Assembly: GCA_030159075.1 (NCBI GenBank)
Contig: BROG01000518.1
Span: forward strand, 310,001 to 374,000
Direction: 5' to 3'
From: Atrina japonica
Lineage: Eukaryota; Mollusca; Bivalvia; Pterioida; Pinnidae
Length of the DNA stretch: 64,000 bases
Under the pieces are notes generated by a model. It saw nothing but the letters and a program-made list of their open reading frames with translations, was not told the origin of the DNA and made no database searches. Shown here one piece after another: positions 48,301 through 57,324 of the stretch (the first letter of the stretch is position 1; each line of letters opens with the position of its first letter). A program made the translations under genes and the position numbers.

Positions 48301-50684
48301 TGAAGAAATGAAGAAGATATACCTGGACAAAGCAAAAGCATTGGCATAACACAAAACTGTACACGTGAAACCCCCTGGAACCCATGGGGGACTAATAACT
48401 ACATTGAACTAAAATGTAGTTTAATTCATTGTTTTTTTTCAGATAAAAAAAATATGATAATCGACTTACACAAGTATTTGAATCTGTTTCTCCTTAATTG
48501 AAATCTTTGGTGGTATTGAACATTAGAGTACATAATCTCTAGAATTATTTTTATAACATCGCCAACAGGCCTGATACATCTTCATGTGCATTTTCGTGGT
48601 TGGTCATTTTTTTTTCACTAGCAGTAGAGCATTGTACAGTGTCAAAGTTAAATTTCTCAGTCAATGAGATTTATTCAGCCTTTTTGGTTATTAGATATGT
48701 TTAGCCAACTGCAGCCTGGTTTTTATAACTTTCTGAAAGTGGTAATACATCACAAGATATGGTAGAAAAACTTATTCTTGACAATGTTTTTTGTAGCTAC
48801 ACAATGCAGAGAGACTGGCTCAATGGTGTTTGGAGTACACTTGTATTCACTATGATGAAACCATTCAGTTGTCTGGAAGTATTTTTGACTGCCTGCAGAA
48901 AGAAAATAAAGAGTATATACATGATAATAGATGGCCACCAGCTTGGTGAGTACTCTCCCTTTACTTATGTTACCGGTCACCTGCAGTGATCTAATGTGAT
49001 GAGACCTATCTTAGTTTTGGTATCTTGCCTCCATGATTTTGCATTAAAAGATGGCACATTTTTAACTTTGTTTCAGGCAGTAATAATTATTATGGACATG
49101 TTTACTCTAATTTAATCATTACATCAAATTTATATTGTAATTGACGTGATACACAAGGTACGTGTCATTATTGTGCAAACATTTTGTTGACTAAGTTTTA
49201 ACATGAATGAAACATCTACACTGTTTGTTTTTGTAGGATTTTATTTAAAAACAGATATGCCTGGCTAAAAAAGATATTCTTTTTGCCAATACATGTATAT
49301 AAAGGGTTCATCCGTAACCTTGTGGTTAGCTCATTTCACAGTTTGCTCTTTGCTTGCTTTGGCTCAGTGATTTAATGTGTGATTTGACTTCTTAAGCCCT
49401 TGCCACTCCTCCTTATGGGGCAGGGAGAGAGATGTTTAGTGTGTGTTTATGTTCTTGCTTGAGTGGTCCGTATTTCCAATGGCTTTGAAGTGCCACTACA
49501 CTTGTACAATCTGACGAAGGTAATCAAACTGCAAATCCTTGACCATTTACACTCTATCTAGGCATAGAGCTGCGTGGACAGGAAATGAAATCTCACCTCT
49601 GACAATCTGACATGACCGGGGATGAAAGCAGAAATTTTCATGTTGAAGGTCTGACACTCTGCTAAATGACCTACTGTGTCCGTTGGTTTGCACTTGAAAC
49701 CATGACAGCTGTAATCTCTATTCTCTATGGTTTCACGTTCTGTTTTATCATAAGCTGAATAAGGAAAGATGTTTGCCAATCAGAGTGATGACTTTTTCCT
49801 GAGCACAGTGTACTTGATTTTTCTTATTCACCGTTGAATATCTATAAGAAATTGTGGTGTTGCACAGAACATTAGTAAATAAGCTTATTACTTACTTTTT
49901 TCCCCTGTTTTTTTTTACTACTCAGAATGATATACAATAACAAAAAGGAGATATACACAGGCATTAGAATTATAATATTCCTTTATATTTTATTAAAGTT
50001 GTTTGTGAAACCCAGGTTTGGCACTTTTTCAATTGCAATTGATTAACTCAACCTTACTATTTGTTTATGAATACCACACTAGGCCTGACCTTTTTTTCAC
50101 AAATTATATAGGAATATAAGAATTTTTATGTATGTGTATATGGTAGCTTCTGTTTGTTATTGTACATCAAGTACAAGTAGTAAAAGTAGAAATAATCAAA
50201 TTCTGTTTTTTGGTAAACACAGCTAATACCCCTTTGATATATGAAATTTTGGTAAAATGAAATTTATTTCCTTATAATTAATGCAGGCCTCTTTAAATAC
50301 ATGTGCAGTCAAACTTGTCTGTAAAAGGTCAATCAAGTGAACAGGCATAAGTAGCCATTAATAGACAGGTGACCTTTAAAAAGAGGTTTATTCATTATAA
50401 ACAAGTGAACAAAAGTTATGTTTGAATGACCTTTATAGACAGGTGCCCTTTATACAGGTGGTGGTTAATGCAGGTTTGACTGTAATGTGATTATATTGTT
50501 TGTATATCACAGGTATCAACAGGAACTAAAGCGTTATCATCAGTTACGCAATGATCCGGGTCACAGACATGTGTTTCAGCAGAAGAACCAGTTCTCTAGA
50601 TGGCAACGATGTAAGTCTTCATGCTCTTGTTTTGGTCGTCGCAGAAAGATCATCCTGAGTGAACAAGACGAGAGGATAGCGTAG
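31765..50684 (+). CDS. RHOBTB: RhoBTB: atypical Rho GTPase with two BTB domains (8 coding exons, complete)
   Basis: Atypical Rho-family protein; family members act as Cullin-3 ubiquitin-ligase adaptors and influence vesicle traffic and actin. Coding exons: 31765-31962, 37536-37639, 38762-38953, 41092-41999, 42978-43096, 44523-44762, 48797-48945, 50513-50684. All borders are GT/AG, phases are consistent, and the total is 2082 nt (693 codons plus stop), close to the roughly 700 residues of vertebrate RHOBTB1/2. P-loop GDPGVGKT at 23-30; HVSTVWAID effector region near 51-59; WDTFG at 85-89 in place of the usual DTAGQ; G4 motif TQAD at 142-145 instead of T/NKxD, as in other RhoBTBs; ETS at 191-193. 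BTB1 runs from about 260 to 450 and is split by an acidic, low-complexity insert (about 305-350). BTB2 is about 468-570 ([29 protein letters not shown]). The C-terminal region ends with a basic, Cys-rich stretch ([13 protein letters not shown]). No CAAX box. The gene has one overlapping uORF. Confidence 0.95.
32140..32385. repeat. Degenerate tandem repeat of AAAAGTTGTGGTATCTC
   Basis: About nine imperfect units with the core TGTGGTATCTCA at 25-33 base spacing, in RhoBTB intron 1. Frames crossing it are an artefact of the periodicity. Confidence 0.7.
32465..33097 (+). mobile_element. Dispersed element with TTTAGCTC head and hairpin GGCCC..CTTGTT tail
   Basis: It starts TTTTTAGCTCTGAGCTATTA and ends CAGGTGCGCGATTGAGGCCC then TCTTGGACCTCTTGTT. 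The same head and tail delimit 39137-40507, and solo ends occur at 1-40, 35771 and 38627. A 3' hairpin before a short terminal word recalls Helitrons, but the class is not established. Confidence 0.5.
34976..35050. repeat. (TA)n microsatellite
   Basis: An uninterrupted TA run of about 75 bases in RhoBTB intron 1. The Tyr-Ile frames across it are not genes. Confidence 0.97.
36624..36908 (+). mobile_element. tRNA-headed SINE, plus-strand copy
   Basis: The head GAGCTGGCCTGGTTCAGTAG is box-A-like and GTTCGAGTCC is a near-consensus B box. The body contains GATGAGACAGTAAAAACC and the tail ends AACAACAATGAAAAAACAAA. Flanking TTTGCAC(C/A)GT (36614-36623, 36909-36918) is a target duplication with one mismatch. 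Confidence 0.85.
37536..37639 (+). CDS. RHOBTB: RhoBTB coding exon 2 (G3 / WDTFG)
   Basis: 104 nt, phase 0 to 2. It encodes [20 protein letters not shown], which aligns with the diagnostic LRLWDTFGDHHKDRRFAY of other RhoBTBs. Donor GAGG|GTAAAT. Confidence 0.95.
37815..37895. repeat. Half copy of the inverted-repeat element at 7351
   Basis: It shares the segments ACCTTGAGG..TAT and AAATCTCAATCCAAGGGTAA with the 7351-7493 element but lacks the second arm. Confidence 0.5.
38627..38665 (+). repeat. Solo hairpin tail of the GGCCC..CTTGTT element family
   Basis: AGGCCCACTTGGGCCT can form a stem-loop and is followed by CTTGTTTT, as at the 3' end of 33097 and 40507. The head of this copy is not recognisable. 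Confidence 0.4.
38762..38953 (+). CDS. RHOBTB: RhoBTB coding exon 3 (G4)
   Basis: 192 nt, phase 2 to 2. It encodes [19 protein letters not shown] and [13 protein letters not shown]. The donor CAA|GTAAAT makes the last codon split as AA/G. Confidence 0.94.
39137..40507 (+). mobile_element. 1.37-kb dispersed element with hairpin ends, carrying a CTCF-like motif
   Basis: The head TTAACTCACCTGGCC folds on the following GGGCCAAGTGAG. The tail is GCCAGGTGAGCGACTTAAGGC then CCCTTGGACCTCTC. The body has repeated ACTTCTCCAGAACCA / AAGTTTGCAGATGAAAA segments and no long ORF. At 39516-39533 it contains CCACTAGGGGGCGCTTC. It fills most of RhoBTB intron 3. Confidence 0.55.
39516..39533 (+). promoter_or_regulatory. 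CTCF-like motif in a dispersed repeat
   Basis: CCACTAGGGGGCGCT matches the animal CTCF core (CCACNAGGGGGCGC) at essentially every position. Binding is inferred, and the surrounding repeat makes multiplication in the genome likely. Confidence 0.45.
41092..41999 (+). CDS. RHOBTB: RhoBTB coding exon 4 (end of GTPase, BTB1)
   Basis: 908 nt, the largest exon, phase 2 to 1. It begins [19 protein letters not shown], contains [20 protein letters not shown] (G5) and BTB1 ([30 protein letters not shown]), and leaves at GCTG|GTATAT. Reading on past the donor meets a stop 35 bases later. Confidence 0.95.
42252..42331. repeat. (GT)n microsatellite
   Basis: About 80 bases of GT in RhoBTB intron 4. Confidence 0.97.
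42978..43096 (+). CDS. RHOBTB: RhoBTB coding exon 5 (start of BTB2)
   Basis: 119 nt, phase 1 to 0. It encodes [19 protein letters not shown] and [13 protein letters not shown], the first half of a BTB/POZ fold. Donor ACT|GTTAGT. Confidence 0.94.
43325..43477. mobile_element. MITE inserted in a (TA)n tract
   Basis: The ends CAGTGGCGTCAGAAGC and GGTTCCGACGCCTATG are imperfect inverted repeats. The body has paired GGGGGGCTAA / TTAGCCCC words. TA runs at 43299-43322 and 43478-43499 flank it, as if it had landed in a TA microsatellite. Non-coding. Confidence 0.7.
43689..44016. mobile_element. 328-bp MITE with GGGGCC ends
   Basis: The left end GGGGCCCGTTTTACCAAG, with GTAAGTCCTAAGTCTTAAG inside it, is matched by the inverted right end (AAGTCTTAGACTTACAGCC, TTGTCAAATTGGCCCC). 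No ORF. Confidence 0.7.
44309..44440. mobile_element. 132-bp MITE, CAGTGGA(A/G)CC family
   Basis: Ends TACAGTGGAGCCTGTC and GACAGGTTCCACTGTA with TA at both edges. It ends 82 bases before RhoBTB exon 6. Confidence 0.8.
44523..44762 (+). CDS. RHOBTB: RhoBTB coding exon 6 (rest of BTB2)
   Basis: 240 nt, phase 0 at both ends. It encodes [19 protein letters not shown] and [20 protein letters not shown]. The donor GTCTGCTCAG|GTAGGTTG is the seed of the minisatellite that follows. Confidence 0.95.
44752..44912. repeat. Minisatellite derived from the exon 6 splice junction, proximal block
   Basis: Five units, counting the true junction, of about 34 bases: GAGTCTGCTCAGGTAGGTTG followed by TTATGAAGTGATAA. 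Each unit after the first repeats the end of the exon, the AG|GTAGGT donor and the first intron bases. Confidence 0.9.
44914..45785. mobile_element. 872-bp TA-flanked MITE splitting the minisatellite
   Basis: The ends TACGGTATTTTATGGCC and GGCCATAAAATACAGTA are inverted repeats with one mismatch and TA at the edges. Subterminal segments share TGACCTATYACCCACATCGAC-like words. No transposase is encoded. Minisatellite units lie on both sides, so it inserted into an existing array. Confidence 0.75.
45787..47190. repeat. Minisatellite derived from the exon 6 splice junction, distal block (~42 units)
   Basis: About 42 units of 32-34 bases. Two main unit types alternate: GAGTCTGCTCAGGTAGGTTG and the shorter GAGTGCTGAGGTAGGTTGTT. 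Most retain the AG|GTAGGT donor word. Higher-order repetition of several units is visible, for example near 46321-46440 compared with 46555-46675. Confidence 0.95.
48797..48945 (+). CDS. RHOBTB: RhoBTB coding exon 7
   Basis: 149 nt, phase 0 to 2. It encodes [19 protein letters not shown] and ends in NRWPPAW, conserved in the family (RWPPVW). Donor CTTG|GTGAGT. Confidence 0.94.
50304..50484. mobile_element. MITE abutting the RhoBTB exon 8 acceptor
   Basis: The ends TGCAGTCAAACTTGTC and CAGGTTTGACTGTA are inverted repeats. The body has ACCTTT/AAAGGT pairs (GACAGGTGACCTTTA). It ends 28 bases before exon 8, so branch-point sequence may lie in or beside it. Confidence 0.65.
50513..50684 (+). CDS. 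RHOBTB: RhoBTB coding exon 8 (C-terminus, stop)
   Basis: 172 nt from phase 2. It encodes [17 protein letters not shown] and then a basic Cys-rich tail, ending TAG at 50682-50684. Confidence 0.94.
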
Positions 50685-51776
50685 GAAAATTACTGATATG
50701 AATTGTTTAGATTTTCCCTGGAAATTTAGGGTTTTCCCTATACTTGTGAAAATACTGGAATGCTAATTATGATGTAAGTTTCTGTGATGACGTCACATCA
50801 CTAGCTTTTAATGCCAATACACAATAATATAGCAAGATTAGAGCTCACAAACTATGTGTTGCTTTTTCTACATTACCAGGGCTAATATTGTGGTAAATAA
50901 ATAAGTCGTTAGAGGGATTGTTAAATATCATCATAAATTTGTTCAAAGCTTGTAATTGTATTATCAACAATATGCTGAGTGAAGTTTTTTACATACATTT
51001 TGTGAAATTAGCAATTCCACCTGATGAAAATTGCTTTTCAGATCCTTAATACATGACCCTCATGTGTGTATAAGCAATCATAGAAATACAAAATATGAAC
51101 TCAAAGGATTTTGAGATTTTTCACCAGATGGTAATGGGGTTTTCTAGCCCTATATACATACTTGCTGTAGTGGGTTTATGAATAGTATAGTGGGTTTGTA
51201 TGAGTATGCCTACTTGTTGAACTATTGATATTGAAATTACTAATTATTAATGTGATGTAGGCCTTCAGCATACCAATCATTGAACACAAGGCTGCAGCTA
51301 AAATGATACAAGTACAAGACTAATAAAATACTGGTATACTTTGTATGAAAAAGAACTAATATAAGATCATTACTTGATTATTAAACAGTTACACACATCA
51401 GAGAAAACTAAAACATGCTCATCATGTATGTATAGGGTAAACAATCCATTTCTTTATGTTATTAATTCTTTTTTAATTTAATTCTTTTTTTGTAAAAAGT
51501 CAACATTAAGGCTAGTCTGGAAAATTGCCAAAATATGTCATTTTTTGTCTTTAAATATAATTTATTTTAAAAATGTAAAACTACACATTATAACTTTTTT
51601 TATATATTGTTATTTTTTTAGATATACCATTTGAGTATATAAAGTTGTTCATTCTATTTATATGAATTTTTTAAATATGTTGGTAAGATAGAAAGAATAT
51701 GACAATGCTTGTTCATTTTATTCACGAAGTATTAAGATTTAGTAGGCCCTACCCGTAGAATGTTGATTTTTCAATG
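50685..51776 (+). other. RhoBTB 3' untranslated and downstream sequence
   Basis: No coding signal. AATAAA hexamers at 50896-50901 and 51322-51327 are candidate polyadenylation signals. Nothing else recognised. Confidence 0.45.
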
Positions 51777-52171
51777 TACAGTGGAACCTCACTATTAAGA
51801 CCACCCGACTGACTGATTGTGATCTGATAAATGAGGTGTTATCGTGGAACCTCACCATTAAGTCCACCTAACTGATTGTCTAGATGTGGTCTGATTAGCA
51901 TGATTAGTGAGGTGCTACAGTGGAACCTCACTAATAAGTCACCTAACTGACTGTCTAGATGTGGTCTGATTAGTGAGGTGTTACAGTGGAACCTCACTAT
52001 TAAGTCACCTAACTGACTATCTAGATGTGTGTGATCAAGATCAGTGAGCTGGTCTCTTTAATGAGGAGGTCTGTACTTACTAATTATCTATTGGGAAATT
52101 ATCAAGAGACTAGATATTAAATGTGAGGTGGTCTCCTAAGTGAGGTGGATTTTAAGCAAGGTTCTGCTGTA
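51777..52171. mobile_element. MITE with four tandem copies of its left terminal repeat
   Basis: TACAGTGGAACCTCACTATTA opens the element, and close copies of GTGGAACCTCAC(C/T)A recur near 51844, 51916 and 51986, each followed by TAAGT(C)CACC..GACTG and a GTGGTCTGAT word. The right end GGTTCTGCTGTA is the inverted partner. Same family as 162-349. Confidence 0.75.
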
Positions 52172-52177
52172 TTTGTA

Positions 52178-52183
52178 TTTATT
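52178..52183 (-). terminator. Candidate polyadenylation signal of the unidentified minus-strand gene
   Basis: AATAAA on the minus strand, 81 bases after that gene's stop codon and 7 bases outside the MITE right end. Confidence 0.4.
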
Positions 52184-52263
52184 TTGTTATGATTTTCTTT
52201 TAAATGCTGGTTTTATATGTTACAGACATTTTCCACAAGTTATGTGCTTTTGGACTTTCTCTG

Positions 52264-52508
52264 TTATTTTTTCGACTCAGCAATATTCTTATAAGTAATT
52301 TCTACCTGGGGTTCTTGGCATTTAGGAATTAATTTATTGATATTATTTAAATCTACAGTTGTTGGACTCATACCAACTCCTTCAACAAATTGGATGTATA
52401 TATTTGGTTTTTTATGGGTTGTTATGTAATAACAACCTATTATGGGTTTACTTTGACTTTTCATCGAGGGCTTTCCTGTTAGCAGTGAAGAGGTTGCATT
52501 CACACTTC
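52264..52508 (-). CDS. Unidentified gene, last exon
   Basis: 245 nt from phase 1 after TTTTACAG, 80 residues and TAA. It encodes SSLLTGKPSMKSQSKPIIGC and VEGVGMSPTTVDLNNINKL. Composition is coding-like compared with the flanks. Confidence 0.5.
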
Positions 52509-55500
52509 CTGTAAAATATAGTCTAACTCAAGAATTCATCTTTTACAGATAAGTCAAATATTTTGGTGTAAATGAAATTAAATGTAGATCAAGTCTGAAT
52601 AATCATCATATGAAATATCACATAATTCTACTTACTTCTAGATCTGCCTTTCAAAATTATACAATACAATTTGTAGTTAGTTTCAACACAACATAATCGA
52701 ACTATTTATAATATAAAATCCCACTATATAAGATTCGAGTGACCTTTAACCTGCTTTGAGGTTGTGATAGAGAAACTGCAGTATTATTCCACCATTCATC
52801 ATATTGATATCGACAGCTATAAGAATACAGCAATGTAAATTGAAATAATGACATATCGTTGATACCAACATGAAACTAAATCAGTTTCTATCAAACTCTC
52901 AAGAATATGTATGGCTATGGTAAAAGCCCTAAATAGGATGGCTTACGTTCGATATTACAAGCCCTAAGGTAGTAAGGGCTTATGCTTATTTTTGATATTA
53001 CAAGCCCTAAGGCAGTAAGGGCTTATACTTACGTTCGATATTACAAGCCCTAAGGCAGTAAGGGGTTTTATGTCCGACCACAGGATTTTTATTATTATCA
53101 TTTATCCATGAAACATAATAAAATTTGTTTGAAATCACAGCCATTTTTCACTCAAAAAAAATCTATATTACCTATCCCCAATGTCATGTTTGGTTTAAAT
53201 TTAAGTAGGTTCCATAAATGCTCATGTTTTGTTTTGAAATGAGTGTTAATACACACCAAACAATAGACATTATTAAAGTCACCGTGAAAGCTACAACAAA
53301 TAAAACTTAGAATGTTAATTTTGAATTTATTTAGAGGCTGGGAATCGTTTTTTGTTTTTAGATCTACATTAATTTGATTTATTTTCATTTCATATATGTT
53401 AAATAGCAGTAGTTTGAATCCCATGGCTATTTTGCCAAAATATCAACCCATTTCAGTACTTTCAGTACTTTGATTTTTTGTTTTTGTTATCGTTTCCTTT
53501 GTGTGTTGTTATTTTTTGTTTGTTACTGAATTAACCATACATCCACATAATCCAAAAATCTTACTATTGAAGAAGTATTTCTATGTCCTTACCTTCATCA
53601 CAAAATAGATCAGCCAATCAAATGCTGAATGTAAGATTAATCTTGAGGTATCCAGAGATTATTTATTAGCTCACTAGGACCCCATACCATAAATCTAAAG
53701 AATTTTCTGTAACATGCTGAAGATGCTCTTTAGCACATTGCCATATGTAGGATCACAATCGTATTTTCCCCGATACTTACGTTTTGGGTTATTACTTGAT
53801 GAGTTGAACACAAACACACTGATTTAAATCAATATGAGCTGTCATAGAACGAAAATAGGTCAATAAAGCCCCTATTTACATCATCTATTTATATTCAAAG
53901 GGGTATATTGATACAATCAAAATACTACCAGAGAGTTCTTATCAGCTTGAAAGACCACACCTTCATGGCAGAAGGTTTGATATCACAAAAAAAGTGCTGC
54001 TGTCATTATACTTTATGTCTCCTGAAAATTTATCTGGCAATGATAGTGATAGCCTGACTGCTGCATCTTAGTGCTAGTACCACTTCTGTTCAACTGAGGG
54101 TTAGTACCACTGCAATTCATCATGGTGTTAGTACTACTTCAGTTTATCTAAGTGTTTGTACCACTACATTTCATCTTAGTGCTGTTACCTCTACAATTCA
54201 TCCTAGTGCTAGTACCACTTCAGTTCACCTGAGGGTTAGTACCACTACAATTCATCCTGGTGTTAGTATTACTTCAGTTTATCTAAGTGTTAGTACCACT
54301 ACAATTCATTTAAGTGCTAGTACCACTACAATACAATTTTATTGTTATTCATCTTAGTGCTAGCATTACATTAGTGCATCAAAGTGTCGGTGTCACTGCA
54401 GATATTAGTAAAGCTGGTTTTTGTCTCATATCTCCAGATCTTTTTTCACCATTAGCTAACAAAGACCCCAGTGCTATATTTTATCATAAATTCAGTTTCC
54501 TTCAAACCACCTAAGACTGCTGGACAGTTTTATAGTTTTGTTAGAAAATCATTTTAGTATAATAATAAAATGGGCAGAGCAAGATCCCAATTTTTGACAG
54601 ACTGAATTACTGGAATTCACTGTGTTGTTAAATATTGTGTTTACAAGTTTTTGAAATTTTTTGACATATATAATAATCAAGACCTCAACAGTTTTCAGTA
54701 TTATTTTCATTATATCTCCATTCTTCTACTCTTTCCATTTCTCTCTGTCTCCCCCTTTCTCTCATCCAGTCTGTCTGTCTCTGAATTTTTTTTACAAAAA
54801 ACCTTCCCATGTGTGTGTAGACACAAATCTCGAGGCAATAAAATTTTTCAGTGATCAACACCATACTTGCCACTATTCATGGTGTCTAAGTTGTAACATT
54901 GTTCAACTGCTATATCAATAATGAAACAATCATACAAACCATAATAGCCACCATATGTTATTACTTGGCTATCGGTATTTGTGTTTACATCTCCTGCATT
55001 AAAAATACAAACCTTACTGACAACAACTTGTTATGACTTGGTTGTTAAGAAAGGTTTGAGAATTTTTTACTTGTAAATCTCAATACCTATCCCTTTCTGC
55101 TCTTTTCCCTGAAATCCCTCTTTAAAAATGAGCGATTTTGGGGGATTTGTTACTGAATTCTAATTGTAAGATGAACTACAACAAGTACAGTATACTGTAT
55201 AGTTGCTTTTATTTGCTGGGATTTAATTTTGCTATATTTACGATCAAAGAAAATACCACCAAATTAATACCTGTGAATATACATGTACCTGATACTTATG
55301 AAGTATCAGTAAGACAATATGTAACCAATCAAAATCATAAGTTCTTACCATTCAAAATTTATCCATATATTAACAGACATCATATGCCCATACACTAAAT
55401 GTTTATAAGCTTTACTAAAAGATAATTAAAATGAATAAATTTCCAAGAATTTCATGGGTTAACAATCCAAAAAACATTCTAGTCATACATCAATGACCTG

Positions 55501-57160
55501 AATGCTAATTAAGCCACGCCCCTGGAAGGCACTATTTTTGTTTACATGCCAGCCATTATGCAATACACAAATGTGTATTACATCACGCAAGAAAAAAATA
55601 GGTCATTATAGTGAAAGTGATCATAACTTACAGTCATGAATGCACCAAACAACAGTAAAAGTCTATAAGCAACATCTTGTCTTCCATTTCAACTAGCAAT
55701 GTTGTATCAGCCCCAGGTTCAAGTGTGTTAGTATCAGTTTTAAATTCAAGTACAGTTAGTGGTTTCTGTCTGTGCTACTGCAGCTAGGCCTACTTGCCCT
55801 GCAATGGCTACGTCCTCTAGCGATGGATATATTAAAATTCCGGTATCATTGAATACCATTAAGACTCTCCACAGGATTGATTTCAAATTCCTCTTCAATA
55901 ACTTTCTTAATGAAACAGAAAATATATAGAATCAATGCTTAATTCTATAAAATATACTAGTAAAACAGTCATAACACAACTTTTTGTTTCCTTTGGAAAT
56001 TGTCTTGTGCGAAATTTAATACCCATGAATAGTTTCCTTTCAGAAAAACTCAAAATTTTCTCCCAGTGATATTAAACAACTATACATTATCAGACTTTAA
56101 ATGTCAAGTTGTATAAATCATCTTATTACCATAGTTATGTGTATACCTATATTTGATTTTATTATCTGTTTTGTGCTTTACTTTTGTTTGTTGTTGTTTT
56201 TCACTTGTTTTATTTGGTTTGGAGTTCCATGCTGAAAGAAAAATGAAAAAAAAAACTACTGTAGATAATTTTGTCAGTCGAAACCAAAGATAATTGTACA
56301 TTGTTTTCATTAATTTGAACTTTCATGTTAATCTTCATTCTATATCAATTCGCTAATTTCAGTTATTTTGTTGTGCTAGGCATATATAATCTTATTATCA
56401 GTGCTTTACAAAAATATTCACATATACGGTGTAGTCAGCCATTTTTTAATGTTTTAATTAGCATAATTAGGTCTCTTTTGCCATACTGAAGTGCTATGCA
56501 ATCTTAGCCCACCTAAACAAAGGGTTCACAAATATTGTTTAAATAATATTTTGCATGATATTGTCTCTTGGAATAGGTTTTGTTTTTGTTGTTTTTATTT
56601 AATATGAAATCTTGACTCATTTCTCAGTGCTTGTGCCACTTGTGGGAAATAAACCAAACACAATTTTTGTCCTAAGGTTTCCAAGATTTGACTGACTTAT
56701 GAGATCAATATCCCTAAAATTCCCTTTTCAATCATACTTGTGGACAATGGAAAATGAATTTAAAACAGGCAATCCATATAGTTTCCAAGTTTTTATATGC
56801 CAGTTTAGGTGTTCCATGACCATCATGAAACTCTGTAAAAACGGCCTGTGTAATAAATCTGGTAAAGTTTTATAACATAAATACACACATACGCAAACAC
56901 AGTGTGAAAACTGAATTCTATCAATAGTCCAAATTGGGAAATATCTCAGTTTGATAGAAAACAGATATACGATACCTGATATGAAAGTTAAATTAATATC
57001 ATTTTGATGCAATGAATATATTTTGAATTTAGGTAAACAGTTGGAAAAGTACACAAATAATTCATCAGCTCCTGCATCTTGAGGGTAATCATAAAATATG
57101 TTTAGACAATCACATGTGAAAACATGATCACTCACCTGTTAGACTACCATTATAATTACA
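52264..57160 (-). CDS. Unidentified gene, 3' exons only (minus strand)
   Basis: I do not recognise this protein. Four exons join with matching phases: 56976-57135 (or 56976-57077 preceded by a 25-nt exon 57136-57160), 56147-56231, 53172-53290 and 52264-52508. All borders are GT/AG and the phases 1, 2, 1 agree across the three introns, giving at least 160 codons to a TAA stop. The visible protein has no transmembrane segment: an acidic start (DAGADELFVYF), LPKFKIYSLHQNDINLTF, a K/Q-rich linker, a Cys/His-containing stretch (NNVYCLVCINTHFKTKHEH) and a final exon with IIGCYYITTHKKPNIYIQF and KLIPKCQEPQVEI. No start codon or upstream exons were found, so they lie beyond 57160 or were missed. It is convergent with RhoBTB. 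Confidence 0.5.
52942..53071. repeat. ~50-bp tandem repeat, 3 units, internally palindromic
   Basis: Three units of GATATTACAAGCCCTAAGGC plus AGTAAGGGCTTATACTTACGTTC. AGCCCTAAGGYAGTAAGGGCT is itself nearly palindromic. Confidence 0.8.
53172..53290 (-). CDS. Unidentified gene, penultimate exon
   Basis: 119 nt, phase 2 to 1, with acceptor TTTGTTGTAG and donor GATAG|GTAATA. In the chained frame it encodes NNVYCLVCINTHFKTKHEH. A second open frame here ends at a TGA and would be hydrophobic, so the frame choice rests on phase matching with its neighbours. Confidence 0.45.
54068..54337. repeat. 27-bp minisatellite, ~10 units
   Basis: The unit resembles TTAGTGCTAGTACCACTACA plus ATTCATC. Two unit types alternate, giving a 54-bp higher order. 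The period is a multiple of three and one frame stays open (repeats of LSVSTTTIH), but it has no ATG and no splice context. Confidence 0.85.
55846..55905 (-). CDS. Candidate alternative terminal exon (low support)
   Basis: A minus-strand segment after a pyrimidine tract and AAG acceptor reads KVIEEEFEINPVESLNGIQ and then stops. It also has a GTATTC donor. It does not fit the phase of the main exon chain unless a different donor is used in the preceding exon (56130 instead of 56147). Confidence 0.25.
   Translation of the reverse strand, partial: KVIEEEFEINPVESLNGIQ
56147..56231 (-). CDS. Unidentified gene, exon with K/Q-rich linker
   Basis: 85 nt, phase 1 to 2, with acceptor TTTCTTTCAG and donor TATAG|GTATAC. 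It encodes AWNSKPNKTSEKQQQTKVKH. A second possible donor (TATG|GTAATAAG) would extend it to 56130. Confidence 0.45.
56976..57135 (-). CDS. Unidentified gene, most upstream exon seen
   Basis: Phase 0 to 1. It encodes CDCLNIFYDYPQDAGADELF and LPKFKIYSLHQNDINLTF. The sequence CAG|GTGAGT at its 5' edge could instead be a donor for a 25-nt exon at 57136-57160, with a 58-base intron and this exon starting at 57077. Both versions keep the frame. Confidence 0.45.
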
Positions 57161-57286
57161 CTGAAACACAATCACACACACAATGAGAATGCAGTCATAC
57201 TCATGGTGAGAACCTAATCACACACAATGAGAACCAAGTCAAACACATGGTGAAAACTGAATTAAATACCAAATTACACACACACA

Positions 57287-57324
<38 letters not shown>

